Source: Acidimicrobiaceae bacterium (GTDB taxonomy: Bacteria > Actinomycetota > Acidimicrobiia > Acidimicrobiales > Poriferisodalaceae). From it: a stretch of DNA of 64,000 nt. The stretch lies in assembly GCA_002719335.1 (NCBI GenBank), contig PBHE01000007.1:1-64000 (forward strand), read 5' to 3'. The position numbers and the translations under genes were made by a program. The notes under the pieces are model-generated. The model had not been told where the DNA came from and made no database searches. It saw only the letters and a list, made by a program, of their open reading frames with translations. Below are positions 52,225-61,079 of this stretch, one piece after another; position 1 is the stretch's first letter; the number at the start of each line of letters is the position of its first letter.

Positions 52225-54813
52225 ATGCAAGCAAGTGAATTGCGGGATGCATTCTCAAAATTCTGGACTGAGCGCGGCCATCAAGTGCGTGGCTCAGCCA
52301 GTCTTATTCCGCACGAACCTTCTTTGTTGTTCACGGTTGCGGGGATGGTGCCCTTCATGCCCTACTTCCTGGGAGAAGAGCAGCCGCCGGCCCCTCGTCT
52401 GTGCACCATCCAGAAGTGTGTTCGTGCCGGAGGCAAGCACAACGACTTAGACGACATCGGAAAGACCAATCGCCATTTCACTTTCTTCGAGATGATGGGC
52501 AACTTCAGCTTCGGTGATTATTTTAAAGCTGAGGCCATACCTTGGGCATGGGAATTCGTCACCAAAGTACTGAATCTCGACGAAGACCGACTATGGGTTA
52601 CCGTCCATGTAAGTGATGACGACGCTGAAGACATCTGGCGCTCCTCTGTAGGGCTCCCCGCTAACCGAATCCAGCGTCTCGACAAAGACAATTGGTGGGC
52701 TGCTGGTGACACCGGCCCATGCGGGCCATGTAGCGAAATCTTCTACGACTTAGGACCCGAATACGGCGATGACGGTGGCCCAGCAGACGGAAGCGAAGAC
52801 CGCTTCATCGAGGTCTGGAATTTAGTTTTCATGCAGTTCTCCAATGACGGTTCAGGCGAATTAACGCCCTTACCTCAAACCGGTATTGATACTGGGGCAG
52901 GATTAGAACGACTGCTTGCTGTACTACAGGGCGTTCCCTCGGCATGGGACATAGACCTGTTTGCCCCCTTGCTTGCTGAGGCGGAGGAAATAACCGGATT
53001 GGCCTACGGTGAAAATTCTGAAGCAGACGTTTCCATGCGCATTTTCGCTGACCACGCGCGAGCCACAGCCCTGTTAATCAGCGATGGTGTTTTCCCTTCC
53101 AACGAAGACCGCGGCTATGTCTTACGCCGAATAATACGTCGCGCCGTTCGGCATGCCTGGATACTTGGCGTTGAGGAGGTTGTCATGCCACGGCTGGTTG
53201 AGGTCGTGGCTGAGGTAATGGGCGACCACTATCCCGAGGTGCGTAAGAACCTCGAGTTCGTGAGAGATGTCGTTGGGCGCGAAGAAGAGCGATTCCGTCG
53301 CACTCTCGCCACAGGTTCACAAATTCTCGATGAAGCGGTAGCCGGTTTGAATGAAGGAGATCCGCTGCTCGGAAGTGTCGCCTTTCAACTTCACGACACT
53401 TTCGGTTTCCCGGTCGAGGTAACTGAAGAAATCCTTCTTGAACGAAGCCTCACTTTAGATAGAAAAGGCTTCGATATCGCGATGAACGAGCAACGGGAAA
53501 GAGCGAGAGCGGCAAGATCGGACGGCCCGTCGGCGGCGAGTGAGGTCTACCGAGAAATTGTTGAACAATTCGGCGTCACGGAATTTGTGCGAGATTCCGC
53601 TCGCGTCGACGGCGCGAGAGTTTTGTCAGTAATCGAACTTGACGACGGCCAGGTCGAGGTCTTCTTGGATAGGACGCCGTTCTACGCTGAGAGCGGTGGT
53701 CAAGTAGGCGATGCGGGAACAATCACAACCCACAGTGGCGTCATCGAAGTGGATGACTGCACTTTTGCACTCCCGGGACTGCACCGCCACATCGGCCGTG
53801 CCGTCACAGGCAGTGTTTCGACGGGGTCACAAGCAGTAGCAGAGATCGATGATGAACGACGGTCCGCTGTAAGGAGAAACCACACCGGTACACATATTCT
53901 CCATTGGGCGCTGCGCGAAGTATTAGGCGACCACGTCAAACAGGCTGGCTCTCTAGTCGCTCCGGACCGACTGCGATTCGACTTCAGCCATTTTGAAGCT
54001 GTCACCCCATCGCAACTTTTAGAAATCGAAGATCTCGCTAATTCAGAACTTTTGACCAACGCCAGTTGCCGTCACTACGAAACGACTATGGAACACGCCC
54101 AAGAAATTGGTGCCATAGCGTTCTTCGGCGATAAATACGGTGACATGGTCAGAGTCCTCGAAGCAGGCCAGCACTCGCTTGAATTGTGCGGTGGCACTCA
54201 CGTCAAAGCCCTTGGGGACATCGGACACCTCCGGGTCGTCTCAGAGAGCAGCATCGGTTCCAATCTGCGACGTATAGAAGCGGTAACAGGATCGGCCGCC
54301 GTTGAACGTCTCCAAAACGCTGAGACCACGCTGGCAGAAATAGGTGACTTACTCAACGCATCTACAGATGAAGTAACAGAAGCGCTGCGACGTCGACTCG
54401 GCGAAATGAAAGAACTCCGAAATCAAGTTAGGGCGCTACAAACAGTTGCTGCTGGGGCCCGATCGGCAGAACTCGCTGAGAGCGCTGAAAATGGTGTGGT
54501 GATTGCTCGTCTGGATGGATTAGAGCGTGATGAACTCCGTGACCTCGCAGCGGCCACAAGAGACCGCCCGGGCATTCGAGCTGTCGTATTGGTCGGCGCC
54601 CCCGAAGGGGGCGGAGTTGCCCTTGTCGCCGCTGTCATTCCTGATGGTGAATTCGACGCGGCCAACTTGATCGAGGAGGCGGCTAAAGCCGTTGAGGGCG
54701 GGTTCGGTCGGAAAGGTAATCCTCCGTTAATAGTTGCCGGGGGAAAGAAAGTTGACGGGATCGAAGAAGCCCTTACACACGTTCGCGTCGCTGCCGGCCT
54801 TGGGGGAGGCTGA
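52225..54813 (+). CDS. alaS: Alanyl-tRNA synthetase
   Basis: The 862-residue enzyme has the class II catalytic domain (about 1-245, with FFEMMGNFSFGDYFK and WNLVFMQF), the tRNA-recognition domain, and the editing domain with the zinc ligands HTGTH near 555-559 and LCGGTH near 655-660. The C-terminal oligomerisation domain follows. It is followed after 8 bases by ruvX, and the alaS-ruvX-mltG-aroE order is the usual one in actinobacteria. Confidence 0.96.
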   Translation: MQASELRDAFSKFWTERGHQVRGSASLIPHEPSLLFTVAGMVPFMPYFLGEEQPPAPRLCTIQKCVRAGGKHNDLDDIGKTNRHFTFFEMMGNFSFGDYFKAEAIPWAWEFVTKVLNLDEDRLWVTVHVSDDDAEDIWRSSVGLPANRIQRLDKDNWWAAGDTGPCGPCSEIFYDLGPEYGDDGGPADGSEDRFIEVWNLVFMQFSNDGSGELTPLPQTGIDTGAGLERLLAVLQGVPSAWDIDLFAPLLAEAEEITGLAYGENSEADVSMRIFADHARATALLISDGVFPSNEDRGYVLRRIIRRAVRHAWILGVEEVVMPRLVEVVAEVMGDHYPEVRKNLEFVRDVVGREEERFRRTLATGSQILDEAVAGLNEGDPLLGSVAFQLHDTFGFPVEVTEEILLERSLTLDRKGFDIAMNEQRERARAARSDGPSAASEVYREIVEQFGVTEFVRDSARVDGARVLSVIELDDGQVEVFLDRTPFYAESGGQVGDAGTITTHSGVIEVDDCTFALPGLHRHIGRAVTGSVSTGSQAVAEIDDERRSAVRRNHTGTHILHWALREVLGDHVKQAGSLVAPDRLRFDFSHFEAVTPSQLLEIEDLANSELLTNASCRHYETTMEHAQEIGAIAFFGDKYGDMVRVLEAGQHSLELCGGTHVKALGDIGHLRVVSESSIGSNLRRIEAVTGSAAVERLQNAETTLAEIGDLLNASTDEVTEALRRRLGEMKELRNQVRALQTVAAGARSAELAESAENGVVIARLDGLERDELRDLAAATRDRPGIRAVVLVGAPEGGGVALVAAVIPDGEFDAANLIEEAAKAVEGGFGRKGNPPLIVAGGKKVDGIEEALTHVRVAAGLGGG

Positions 54814-54821
54814 GTTCTCTC

Positions 54822-55232
54822 ATGAGGGCGGTCGGAATCGACCTTGGAGAGACACGGATCGGCGTGGCCGTTTCCGATAGTGCCGGGCAGCTTGCCACCC
54901 CCTACGAAGTGTTAACCCGGTCGGGTAGCCGTGAACAAGACCACAGACACATCGCAGCTATCGTCGCTGAAGTGGAGGCAGAAATTCTCATAATTGGTCT
55001 ACCCCTGTCGCTTGATGGCAGTTTGGGGAAGGCCGCTCAAGGTGCGAGCGACGAAGCTGATCTGATCGCTTCGCTGCTTTCGATCCCGGTCGAAATGCAT
55101 GATGAACGATTCACCACTGTGGAAGCTGAACGGAAGCTCAAAGAACAGAATCTTGATGCTCCGGCCCGGCGAAAAATAGTCGACAAAGTCGCGGCCGCCA
55201 TATTGTTGCAAGCCTGGTTAGACGGCCAATGA
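54822..55232 (+). CDS. ruvX: Putative pre-16S rRNA nuclease (YqgF/RuvX)
   Basis: The 136-residue RNase H-fold protein starts with AVGIDLGETRIGVAVSD and has IIGLPLSLDGS and the MHDERFTTVEAE segment. It is thought to process the 5' end of 16S rRNA; the older name Holliday junction resolvase is less certain. It overlaps mltG by 4 bases. Confidence 0.93.
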   Translation: MRAVGIDLGETRIGVAVSDSAGQLATPYEVLTRSGSREQDHRHIAAIVAEVEAEILIIGLPLSLDGSLGKAAQGASDEADLIASLLSIPVEMHDERFTTVEAERKLKEQNLDAPARRKIVDKVAAAILLQAWLDGQ

Positions 55233-56416
55233 ATCGTTCATCCGGTCTGCCATTGCGTGGATTTCGACCTCCGCCGCCGCGTCAGCGACGAACAAAGAAA
55301 CCGAGCCCTCAAGGACGGGAGGGAGTTGACTACGAAACCATCTTTGTTCGAAGAGGAAAGGGAACGACCCTTTCGGTCCTGTTTCTGTTGGCTCTCATGC
55401 TGATTGCGGCTTGGGGAATAGTTCGAGCAGTTCAGTGGGGAAGGGAACAGCTTGACCCACCAGGTGAGCAAGGAGCAGCGATAAACCTCACCATGCCTCC
55501 TGGAGTGAGTACAAGCGGAATCTCTAAGATTCTTGAGCAATACGACGTCATCCCAGATGCTCGGGCGTACGAATGGTACGTCCGACTGAAGGGCGCACCG
55601 CTGTTTCAAGCTGGCGACTACACCTTCCATACCAACTCAACAGTTTGGGAAGCATTAGAGGTTCTGCAAGCCGGTCCGCGTTACATAGAACAGAACGTTC
55701 GGATCCGAGTGACTATCCCCGAAGGTCTCACAGTCCGACAGATCATCCGCGAGATCGACGAGATTGAAAGTATGCCCTTTAGCGGTGCCGAATTCGAAGA
55801 CGAACTGCGGATGCAGCACGTCGTCTCAAATTATGCGCCTTCACCGTCTGCTATGCCTTTGGGAGCAATAGAACCTTACGAAGGTCTGCTGTTTCCTGAC
55901 ACCTACTACCTCGGGCCAGATTCGACTCCCGAAGAGTTACTAACTCAGATGCTGACTCGATTCGATGAAGTCTTGACGAGGCTGGGTTACGGCGCCGCGC
56001 CTCAAATCGTCGGCATGAGCGCCTATGAAACAGTGGTTCTAGCCAGCCTCATCGAGCGTGAAGCTCGAGTCGGTAGCGAACGCGCCAAGATTTCACGGGT
56101 TATTCATAACCGTCTTGCGGCAAACTGGTTCTTAGGAATCGACGCCTCAATTGTTTATATGACAGGCAACACAGAATTAACTCTTAGTGATTTACAAACC
56201 GAATCGCGGTACAACACGCGGCTGACAAAAGGGCTTCCACCAACTCCCATTGCGGCAGCAGGTAGGGCTTCGTTGGAGGCAGCAATGGCACCCCTACCGG
56301 GGCAATGGATGTTTTATGTTCTCGCTGACAAAGAGGGTAGACATAGCTTCTCGGTCAGCAGCCAAGAATTTGAACGTGACAAAGCCAAGTGCCAGGAGCA
56401 AGGCTTGTGCGGATGA
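55229..56416 (+). CDS. mltG: Endolytic peptidoglycan transglycosylase MltG
   Basis: The 395-residue protein has a basic, Pro-rich cytoplasmic lead of about 45 residues, one membrane helix (about 50-68), and a periplasmic LysM-like and YceG domain. The catalytic Glu, near residue 275, is in ASLIEREA, and DTYYLGPDSTPEEL and NTRLTKGLPPTPI are typical. It cuts glycan strands and ends elongation. The ATG overlaps ruvX; the stop overlaps the start of aroE. Confidence 0.93.
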   Translation: MNRSSGLPLRGFRPPPPRQRRTKKPSPQGREGVDYETIFVRRGKGTTLSVLFLLALMLIAAWGIVRAVQWGREQLDPPGEQGAAINLTMPPGVSTSGISKILEQYDVIPDARAYEWYVRLKGAPLFQAGDYTFHTNSTVWEALEVLQAGPRYIEQNVRIRVTIPEGLTVRQIIREIDEIESMPFSGAEFEDELRMQHVVSNYAPSPSAMPLGAIEPYEGLLFPDTYYLGPDSTPEELLTQMLTRFDEVLTRLGYGAAPQIVGMSAYETVVLASLIEREARVGSERAKISRVIHNRLAANWFLGIDASIVYMTGNTELTLSDLQTESRYNTRLTKGLPPTPIAAAGRASLEAAMAPLPGQWMFYVLADKEGRHSFSVSSQEFERDKAKCQEQGLCG

Positions 56417-57249
56417 CCACGAATGACATGCCGACCGGAATCACGAGGATCGCCGCGGTCATAGGTGACCCCGTGCGCCATTCGTTGAGCCCGCGCCTAC
56501 ATAATGCGGGCTTTGCCGCCCTAGGGCTCGATTGGTTCTACGTCGCCTGCCCGGTGGCTAAAGGACAGGCAGCGCAAGCTATCGAGGCAATGCGCACGCT
56601 GGGCATTGAAGGATTGTCCGTCACAATGCCGCATAAGAAAAGTGTCGCGGTCGCTGTTGATGATCTATCGCCTACGGCCGCGAAACTGGGAGCCGTGAAC
56701 TGCGTCAGGCGCGATGGTGATCGGTTGGTAGGAGAGAATACCGATGGCATTGGTTTCGTCGATTCGTTGCGATCCCAGTTGCAGATGGATCCCGACGGCC
56801 TCACCATCGTGATTGTTGGTGCCGGAGGCGCCGCGAGATCGATCGCTTTAGCCATGGCAGAGCATGGGGCACAGGTAGGGATATTCAACCGCACAGCTAC
56901 ATCGGCTGAAGAAGTGGTTGAGATCGTCGGAGCTGCAAGTTCCGTGGTCCAAGAGGAAGCGATTCGCGAGGCCGACGTAATTGTTAACGCGACGCCGCTA
57001 GGTATGAGCAACGACTCGCTACCTTTTGACCCAACCCTCTTAAGTAAAGGTCAATCGTTAATCGATCTCATCTACGAACCCGAAAAAACAGCACTCCTCC
57101 TTGAAGCCGAATCCCTTGGCGTCAAGACGCTCAATGGTGTGGGAATGCTTCTGCACCAAGCGGGCGCGCAGTTCCAATTGTGGACAGGATGTGAGCCTCC
57201 GTTGAAGGAAATGGCTCAAGCCGTAGGTCTTACCTTGCTAGACGGGTAG
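56413..57249 (+). CDS. aroE: Shikimate dehydrogenase (NADP+)
   Basis: The 278-residue enzyme reduces 3-dehydroshikimate to shikimate. Substrate-binding segments are RHSLSPRLHNAGF and TMPHKK; NADP-binding segments are VGAGGAARSIALAM and FNRTATSAEE, and ENTDGIGF carries the Asp. The ATG at 56413 overlaps the mltG stop (ATGA); an ATG at 56389 would overlap more. In actinobacteria aroC and aroK usually follow before aroB; they are absent here. Confidence 0.94.
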   Translation: MTTNDMPTGITRIAAVIGDPVRHSLSPRLHNAGFAALGLDWFYVACPVAKGQAAQAIEAMRTLGIEGLSVTMPHKKSVAVAVDDLSPTAAKLGAVNCVRRDGDRLVGENTDGIGFVDSLRSQLQMDPDGLTIVIVGAGGAARSIALAMAEHGAQVGIFNRTATSAEEVVEIVGAASSVVQEEAIREADVIVNATPLGMSNDSLPFDPTLLSKGQSLIDLIYEPEKTALLLEAESLGVKTLNGVGMLLHQAGAQFQLWTGCEPPLKEMAQAVGLTLLDG

Positions 57250-57369
57250 CACTCAGCAAAATGAGATCCCCCTGAAACGAATCATTCGGGGCCGATTGGC
57301 TGTGCCGTGTTTGACGTGGCGCTGTTATTTCGAACTGCTGACTGCAATCAAGTCGGTACTCTTCGGTGT
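57250..57369 (+). other. Gap between aroE and aroB without aroC/aroK
   Basis: These 120 bases hold no recognisable aroC or aroK remnant. The aroB frame is open back to a GTG at 57307, but those residues do not look like DHQ synthase. A -10 box lies at 57357-57362. Confidence 0.5.
57357..57362 (+). promoter_or_regulatory. -10 box TACTCT, likely leaderless promoter of aroB
   Basis: TACTCT is 7 bases before the GTG at 57370 with no ribosome-binding site, which supports that start over GTG 57307. Confidence 0.5.
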
Positions 57370-58368
57370 GTGATCCGTCTCGAGGTTCCCCTTGGCTCCC
57401 GGAGTTACCCGGTGATCGTTGGTGAAGCAGCACTTGATGCCCTGCCTTCACTGATACCCGAAGACGTCTCGCGGATAGCTCTAGTAACGCAAAAAGGCAT
57501 TAATGCACCAATTGACACGGGAATTACATCCAGTACCCACCTGATACCCGATGGAGAAAAAGCGAAATCTCTTTCCGTCGTCGAAAAATTATGTTCAGAC
57601 TTTGCGCGAGCAGGCCTCACTCGTCGAGATCTAGTCGTCGGCGTTGGTGGTGGCGTAGTAACCGATGTCGCCGGCTTTGCCGCAGCGATTTACCACCGAG
57701 GAATACGAGTCATCCACGTCCCCACGACGTTGCTCGGTCAGATTGATGCCGCGATAGGTGGAAAAACCGGAGTCAATCTAGATGAGGGTAAGAACTTGGT
57801 TGGCGCTTTTTGGCAACCGAATGCGGTGGTGTGCGATACCAAATTGCTTTCCTCGCTTCCCCCTCGGGAGTTTCGGTCCGGTATGGGCGAATTAGCTAAA
57901 TACCACTTCTTGGGTGGGCAACAATTAGATTCCCTTCCGCTCGACGAACGGATAGCCGCTTGCGTGCAGATAAAGGCTGACGTAGTTGCCAATGACGAAC
58001 GAGAGGGCGCTGGTCGCGCACTTCTCAACTATGGTCACACTCTTGCTCACGCTCTAGAGATCGAAGGTCGATTTGACCTTCGTCACGGAGAAGCTGTCGC
58101 GATCGGCATCGAATACGCGGCGTTAGTGGCCCATGAACTGGGTCGTATCGATCGATCAAAGCTAGTCGAGCACCGCCGAGTACTAGATTTTTACGGGCTG
58201 CCTCGTCACTTACCAAAAGGTTGCGATGCGGACCAAATTATTGAGTTGTTTATGCGTGATAAGAAAGCCATTAATGGTTTGACGTTTGTGCTTGACGGAC
58301 CGGATGGCCTCGAAGTCGTGTCGGATGTACCCGAAAAAGCGCTGAGAGATGCCTTGACGCGAATGTGA
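57370..58368 (+). CDS. aroB: 3-dehydroquinate synthase
   Basis: The 332-residue enzyme turns DAHP into 3-dehydroquinate with NAD+ and a metal. NAD-binding VGGGVVTDVAGFAAA and PTTLLGQIDAAIGGKTGVN are intact, as are the metal ligands Glu in MGELAKY, His in NYGHTLAHALE and His in LRHGEAVAIG. The GTG at 57370 begins right before the first strand of the fold. aroQ follows at 37 bases. Confidence 0.94.
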   Translation: MIRLEVPLGSRSYPVIVGEAALDALPSLIPEDVSRIALVTQKGINAPIDTGITSSTHLIPDGEKAKSLSVVEKLCSDFARAGLTRRDLVVGVGGGVVTDVAGFAAAIYHRGIRVIHVPTTLLGQIDAAIGGKTGVNLDEGKNLVGAFWQPNAVVCDTKLLSSLPPREFRSGMGELAKYHFLGGQQLDSLPLDERIAACVQIKADVVANDEREGAGRALLNYGHTLAHALEIEGRFDLRHGEAVAIGIEYAALVAHELGRIDRSKLVEHRRVLDFYGLPRHLPKGCDADQIIELFMRDKKAINGLTFVLDGPDGLEVVSDVPEKALRDALTRM

Positions 58369-58405
58369 GGCGGTCATTCGCATTCAGGTCTGGCACCCTA
58401 TTGAT

Positions 58406-58858
58406 GTGACTCGACCTGTGATACTGCTCCTCTCTGGGCCCAATCTGAATCTCTTAGGGGATCGGGAACCTGACACCTACGGAACTCACACCCTCCTCGA
58501 TCACGTGGCTGCCGCTCGCCTCCGTGCTCAGCAAAGGGGATTTGATCTAGAGCACATACAGAGCAACCACGAGGGTGACCTGATTGATGCCATCCATGCC
58601 GCCCGCAACCGCGCCACCTCCATCGTGATTAATCCTGGCGCCCTCACTCACTATTCGTGGGCATTGCATGACGCCCTTGCCGCGTACGAAGGCCCAATCG
58701 TCGAACTTCATATTTCCGACCCCAAACAGCGAGAGCCATGGCGACATACTTCAGTGGTCGAGCCCTTAGCCGTGGAAACAGTTGCAGGTAAGGGAGCTGC
58801 GGGCTATCCCGAGGCCGTTGACATAGCGATTGACGCTTCACTGACTCATGATTCGTGA
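58406..58858 (+). CDS. aroQ: 3-dehydroquinate dehydratase, type II
   Basis: The 150-residue enzyme removes water from 3-dehydroquinate. Active-site tyrosine is in EPDTYG near residues 22-27, the NHEGDLIDAIH segment has the Glu and His, and INPGALTHYSWALHDAL binds the substrate. In the next region the usual NIHARE is NPK-like (DPKQREPWRHTSV), with the Arg retained. It is a dodecameric family. The 3' end overlaps the start of the aminopeptidase gene by 11 bases. Confidence 0.93.
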   Translation: MTRPVILLLSGPNLNLLGDREPDTYGTHTLLDHVAAARLRAQQRGFDLEHIQSNHEGDLIDAIHAARNRATSIVINPGALTHYSWALHDALAAYEGPIVELHISDPKQREPWRHTSVVEPLAVETVAGKGAAGYPEAVDIAIDASLTHDS

Positions 58859-59939
58859 CCTTCCAGAGATAAAGCGCGACCAGCGTCTCACCTGTCTTCG
58901 TGCTTCGATGAGCAGTCAAGCCGTTGATGGTTTTCTGACATCGGACGGCGTCAGTTTGAGATGGCTGAGTGGTTTTACCGGCTCGGCAGGAAGGCTTCTC
59001 GTTAGCGACACCTCGGCCTATTTGTTCACCGATGGCCGCTACGCGGAACAAGCAGAAATGGAAGTCCAAGGAACGGAAATCGAAGTTTTTATTGGAGGCA
59101 CTGACAAACAGAACGCCTTAATCACCAACCACTTAGACCAGTTTCAAAGGGTAGCCCTCGAAGCCGATCGCATCAGTTGGATAGAAGCTGAGGAGCTTCG
59201 CAAGACGTTAAGAGCAGAAGTTACGCCGACAGTGGGGATTATCTCAGAGCTCAGAAAATCAAAAGAGCCAGCAGAAATTGCTCGAATTGAGGCTGCAGCC
59301 TCAATTGCTGACCAAGCCTTAGCGCAGTTGCGCCCCGAGTTAGGAAATAAACCCACAGAAATCGAATTCGCTCGAGCGCTGGACTATGCCATGTTGACTA
59401 GCGGCGCCGAAGGGCTTTCGTTTGAAACGATCTGCGCGAGCGGACCCAATTCTGCGCTGCCCCACGCAAGACCCTCCAACCGAGTCATCGAACCAGGTGA
59501 TCTGGTGATCCTAGATTTTGGTGCTTTGGTTGACGGGTACCACTCGGACATGACCCGCACCTTCATGATTGGCGATGGTGATGAACAATCCTGGCTCATG
59601 CTCAACGCGGTGACCGACGCTCAAGAACTGGGGTATCAGTCAGTTCGGCCCGGAGTCACAGCGTCTCAAGTCGACGTTGCATGCAGATCACACCTTGACA
59701 ACCTCGGTCTTGCGGATCATTTTGTGCACGGCACCGGACACGGAGTCGGCCTTGAAATCCATGAAGCGCCCTGGATCAACGCTGATAGCTCAACGACTCT
59801 GGAAGAGGACCAAGTAGTGACTGTCGAGCCCGGCGTGTACCGTCCCGGGTTCGGCGGTGTGCGTGTTGAGGACACCGTGCTGATCACGTCATCAGGTGCA
59901 CGCCGTCTTACTTCTGCCCCGAAAGATTCACTTGTTTGA
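58848..59939 (+). CDS. pepQ: Xaa-Pro aminopeptidase/dipeptidase (M24 family)
   Basis: The 363-residue peptidase has an N-terminal creatinase-like domain (about 1-130) and the pita-bread M24 domain. Metal ligands are visible in order: Asp in LDFGALVDGYHSDMTRTF (two Asp), His in GTGHGVGLEIHEAP, Glu in VTVEPGVY, and Glu in GVRVEDTV. It removes or splits N-terminal Xaa-Pro. Its place right before efp is common, possibly linked with proline-rich protein turnover. The ATG overlaps aroQ by 11 bases. Confidence 0.92.
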   Translation: MIRDLPEIKRDQRLTCLRASMSSQAVDGFLTSDGVSLRWLSGFTGSAGRLLVSDTSAYLFTDGRYAEQAEMEVQGTEIEVFIGGTDKQNALITNHLDQFQRVALEADRISWIEAEELRKTLRAEVTPTVGIISELRKSKEPAEIARIEAAASIADQALAQLRPELGNKPTEIEFARALDYAMLTSGAEGLSFETICASGPNSALPHARPSNRVIEPGDLVILDFGALVDGYHSDMTRTFMIGDGDEQSWLMLNAVTDAQELGYQSVRPGVTASQVDVACRSHLDNLGLADHFVHGTGHGVGLEIHEAPWINADSSTTLEEDQVVTVEPGVYRPGFGGVRVEDTVLITSSGARRLTSAPKDSLV

Positions 59940-59983
59940 TTGGCCCGCCGGTAGGCGATGACCAAGAGCCCGAAAGAAAACCC

Positions 59984-60550
59984 ATGACGATCTCGACATC
60001 GGACTTCAAGAACGGAATGGCAATCGATCTTGAGGACGGACTGTTTCAGATATCTGAATTCCAGCATGTAAAGCCCGGAAAGGGAGGGGCATTTGTTCGA
60101 ACCACCCTGCGAAACATCCGAACGGGAGCGGTCATAGAAAGGACTTTCCGCGCCGGAGAGAAGCTGGAGCGAGCGATTATCGATAAACGCGAGATGCAGT
60201 ACCTCTACGCGGACGGCCCCGATTTCGTGTTTATGGATAATGAAACTTACGAACAACTTCAGGTGCACCGCGAACAGTTGGGCACCGCTCCGGACTACCT
60301 CGTCGAGGGCAATGCTGCAGTGCTGCAGATGTATGGCACCGAAATTGTGGGTACGGACCTTCCTGCATCAGTGATACTTACTGTCACCCAAACCGAGCCC
60401 GGTATCCAAGGAGACCGTGTCTCTGGCGCTCGAAAGGCAGCGACGATGGAGACTGGGGTGGTCGTCCAAGTCCCGCTGTTCATCGAAACAGGAGAGCGTC
60501 TCAAGGTGGATACTCGCAGCGGCGAGTACATAGAGAGAGCAAACAGGTGA
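59984..60550 (+). CDS. efp: Translation elongation factor P
   Basis: The 188-residue protein rescues ribosomes stalled at polyproline. The tip residue is Lys33 in KPGKGGAF, where E. coli carries beta-lysyl-lysine; modification here is unknown. Domains II and III are OB-folds ending with the conserved RLKVDTRSGEYIERA. The ATG at 59984 was chosen as the family start; the frame is open to 59936. The stop overlaps the nusB start (GTGA). Confidence 0.95.
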   Translation: MTISTSDFKNGMAIDLEDGLFQISEFQHVKPGKGGAFVRTTLRNIRTGAVIERTFRAGEKLERAIIDKREMQYLYADGPDFVFMDNETYEQLQVHREQLGTAPDYLVEGNAAVLQMYGTEIVGTDLPASVILTVTQTEPGIQGDRVSGARKAATMETGVVVQVPLFIETGERLKVDTRSGEYIERANR

Positions 60551-60966
60551 CACAAGATCCGTTCGCTCCTGGCCCAGCGGCGCAACGCAGAGAAGCACGG
60601 GAGCGCGCGATCGAGCTGCTTTATGAAGCGGAACTCCGAGCTGCCCCCGCTTCGGAAATTCTTGAAAATCAGGTCGTTGAGCTCGATTCTTTCGTTGTTG
60701 ATCTTGTGGTGGGCGTGACAAACAATGTTGAGCAGCTTGACGCTGAAATTGACTCCCTACTCAAACAAGGTTGGTCACTTGATCGACTCGGCATGTTGGA
60801 CCTATGGATTCTTCGGCTTGGGGTCCACGAATTACTTGGTAACGAGGTGCCTGTCGCCGTTGTGATAAACGAGGCTGTTGAACTGGGGAACCGGTTCGGA
60901 GCCACGGAGGAGAGCGGCCGGTTCATCAACGGGGTTCTTGGAGCAGCGGCGCGACGCTTTCAATGA
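60547..60966 (+). CDS. nusB: Transcription antitermination factor NusB
   Basis: The 139-residue all-helical protein has the NusB signature: RREARERAIELLYEAELR at the N-terminus, DRLGMLDLWILRLGVHELL, and VPVAVVINEAVELGNRFG with a final FINGVLGA. It binds the boxA RNA with NusE in antitermination. It overlaps efp by 4 bases, and a 113-base leader of the pyr operon follows. Confidence 0.94.
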   Translation: MTQDPFAPGPAAQRREARERAIELLYEAELRAAPASEILENQVVELDSFVVDLVVGVTNNVEQLDAEIDSLLKQGWSLDRLGMLDLWILRLGVHELLGNEVPVAVVINEAVELGNRFGATEESGRFINGVLGAAARRFQ

Positions 60967-61016
60967 GGGAATGGCCCGCTCTTATTTGAGTGATGGGATC
61001 GACGCACTCCCGCGAC

Positions 61017-61022
61017 TAGGAT
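61017..61022 (+). promoter_or_regulatory. -10 box TAGGAT of the pyr operon
   Basis: TAGGAT would set the RNA start near 61029, so the PyrR-binding hairpin would be at the extreme 5' end of the message. No good -35 hexamer is seen at 17 bases. Confidence 0.45.
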
Positions 61023-61032
61023 GCCCCCCTGA

Positions 61033-61063
61033 CCGTGAATTGAGTCCGGTGAGGCTCAAACGG
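61033..61063 (+). promoter_or_regulatory. PyrR-binding RNA hairpin
   Basis: The sequence AGTCCGGTGAGGCT (61043-61056) matches the PyrR-binding loop consensus ARUCCNGNGAGGYU at each position. The upper stem TTGAG/CTCAA (61040-61044 with 61055-61059), a GAA purine bulge (61037-61039), and a lower stem CCGT/ACGG (61033-61036 with 61060-61063) reproduce the layout known from Bacillus PyrR targets. The hairpin ends 3 bases before the ribosome-binding site of pyrR, so PyrR with UMP bound could block translation. Confidence 0.85.
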
Positions 61064-61066
61064 ACA

Positions 61067-61072
61067 GGGAGG
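61067..61072 (+). promoter_or_regulatory. Ribosome-binding site GGGAGG of pyrR
   Basis: GGGAGG lies 7 bases before the GTG at 61080 and begins 3 bases after the PyrR hairpin, which fixes the GTG start and its likely control. Confidence 0.75.
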
Positions 61073-61079
61073 AAACGGA

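Noticed and set aside
57307-57369. Longer aroB from GTG 57307
   Set aside because: The additional residues do not resemble DHQ synthase, and a -10 box lies within that stretch before the GTG at 57370.
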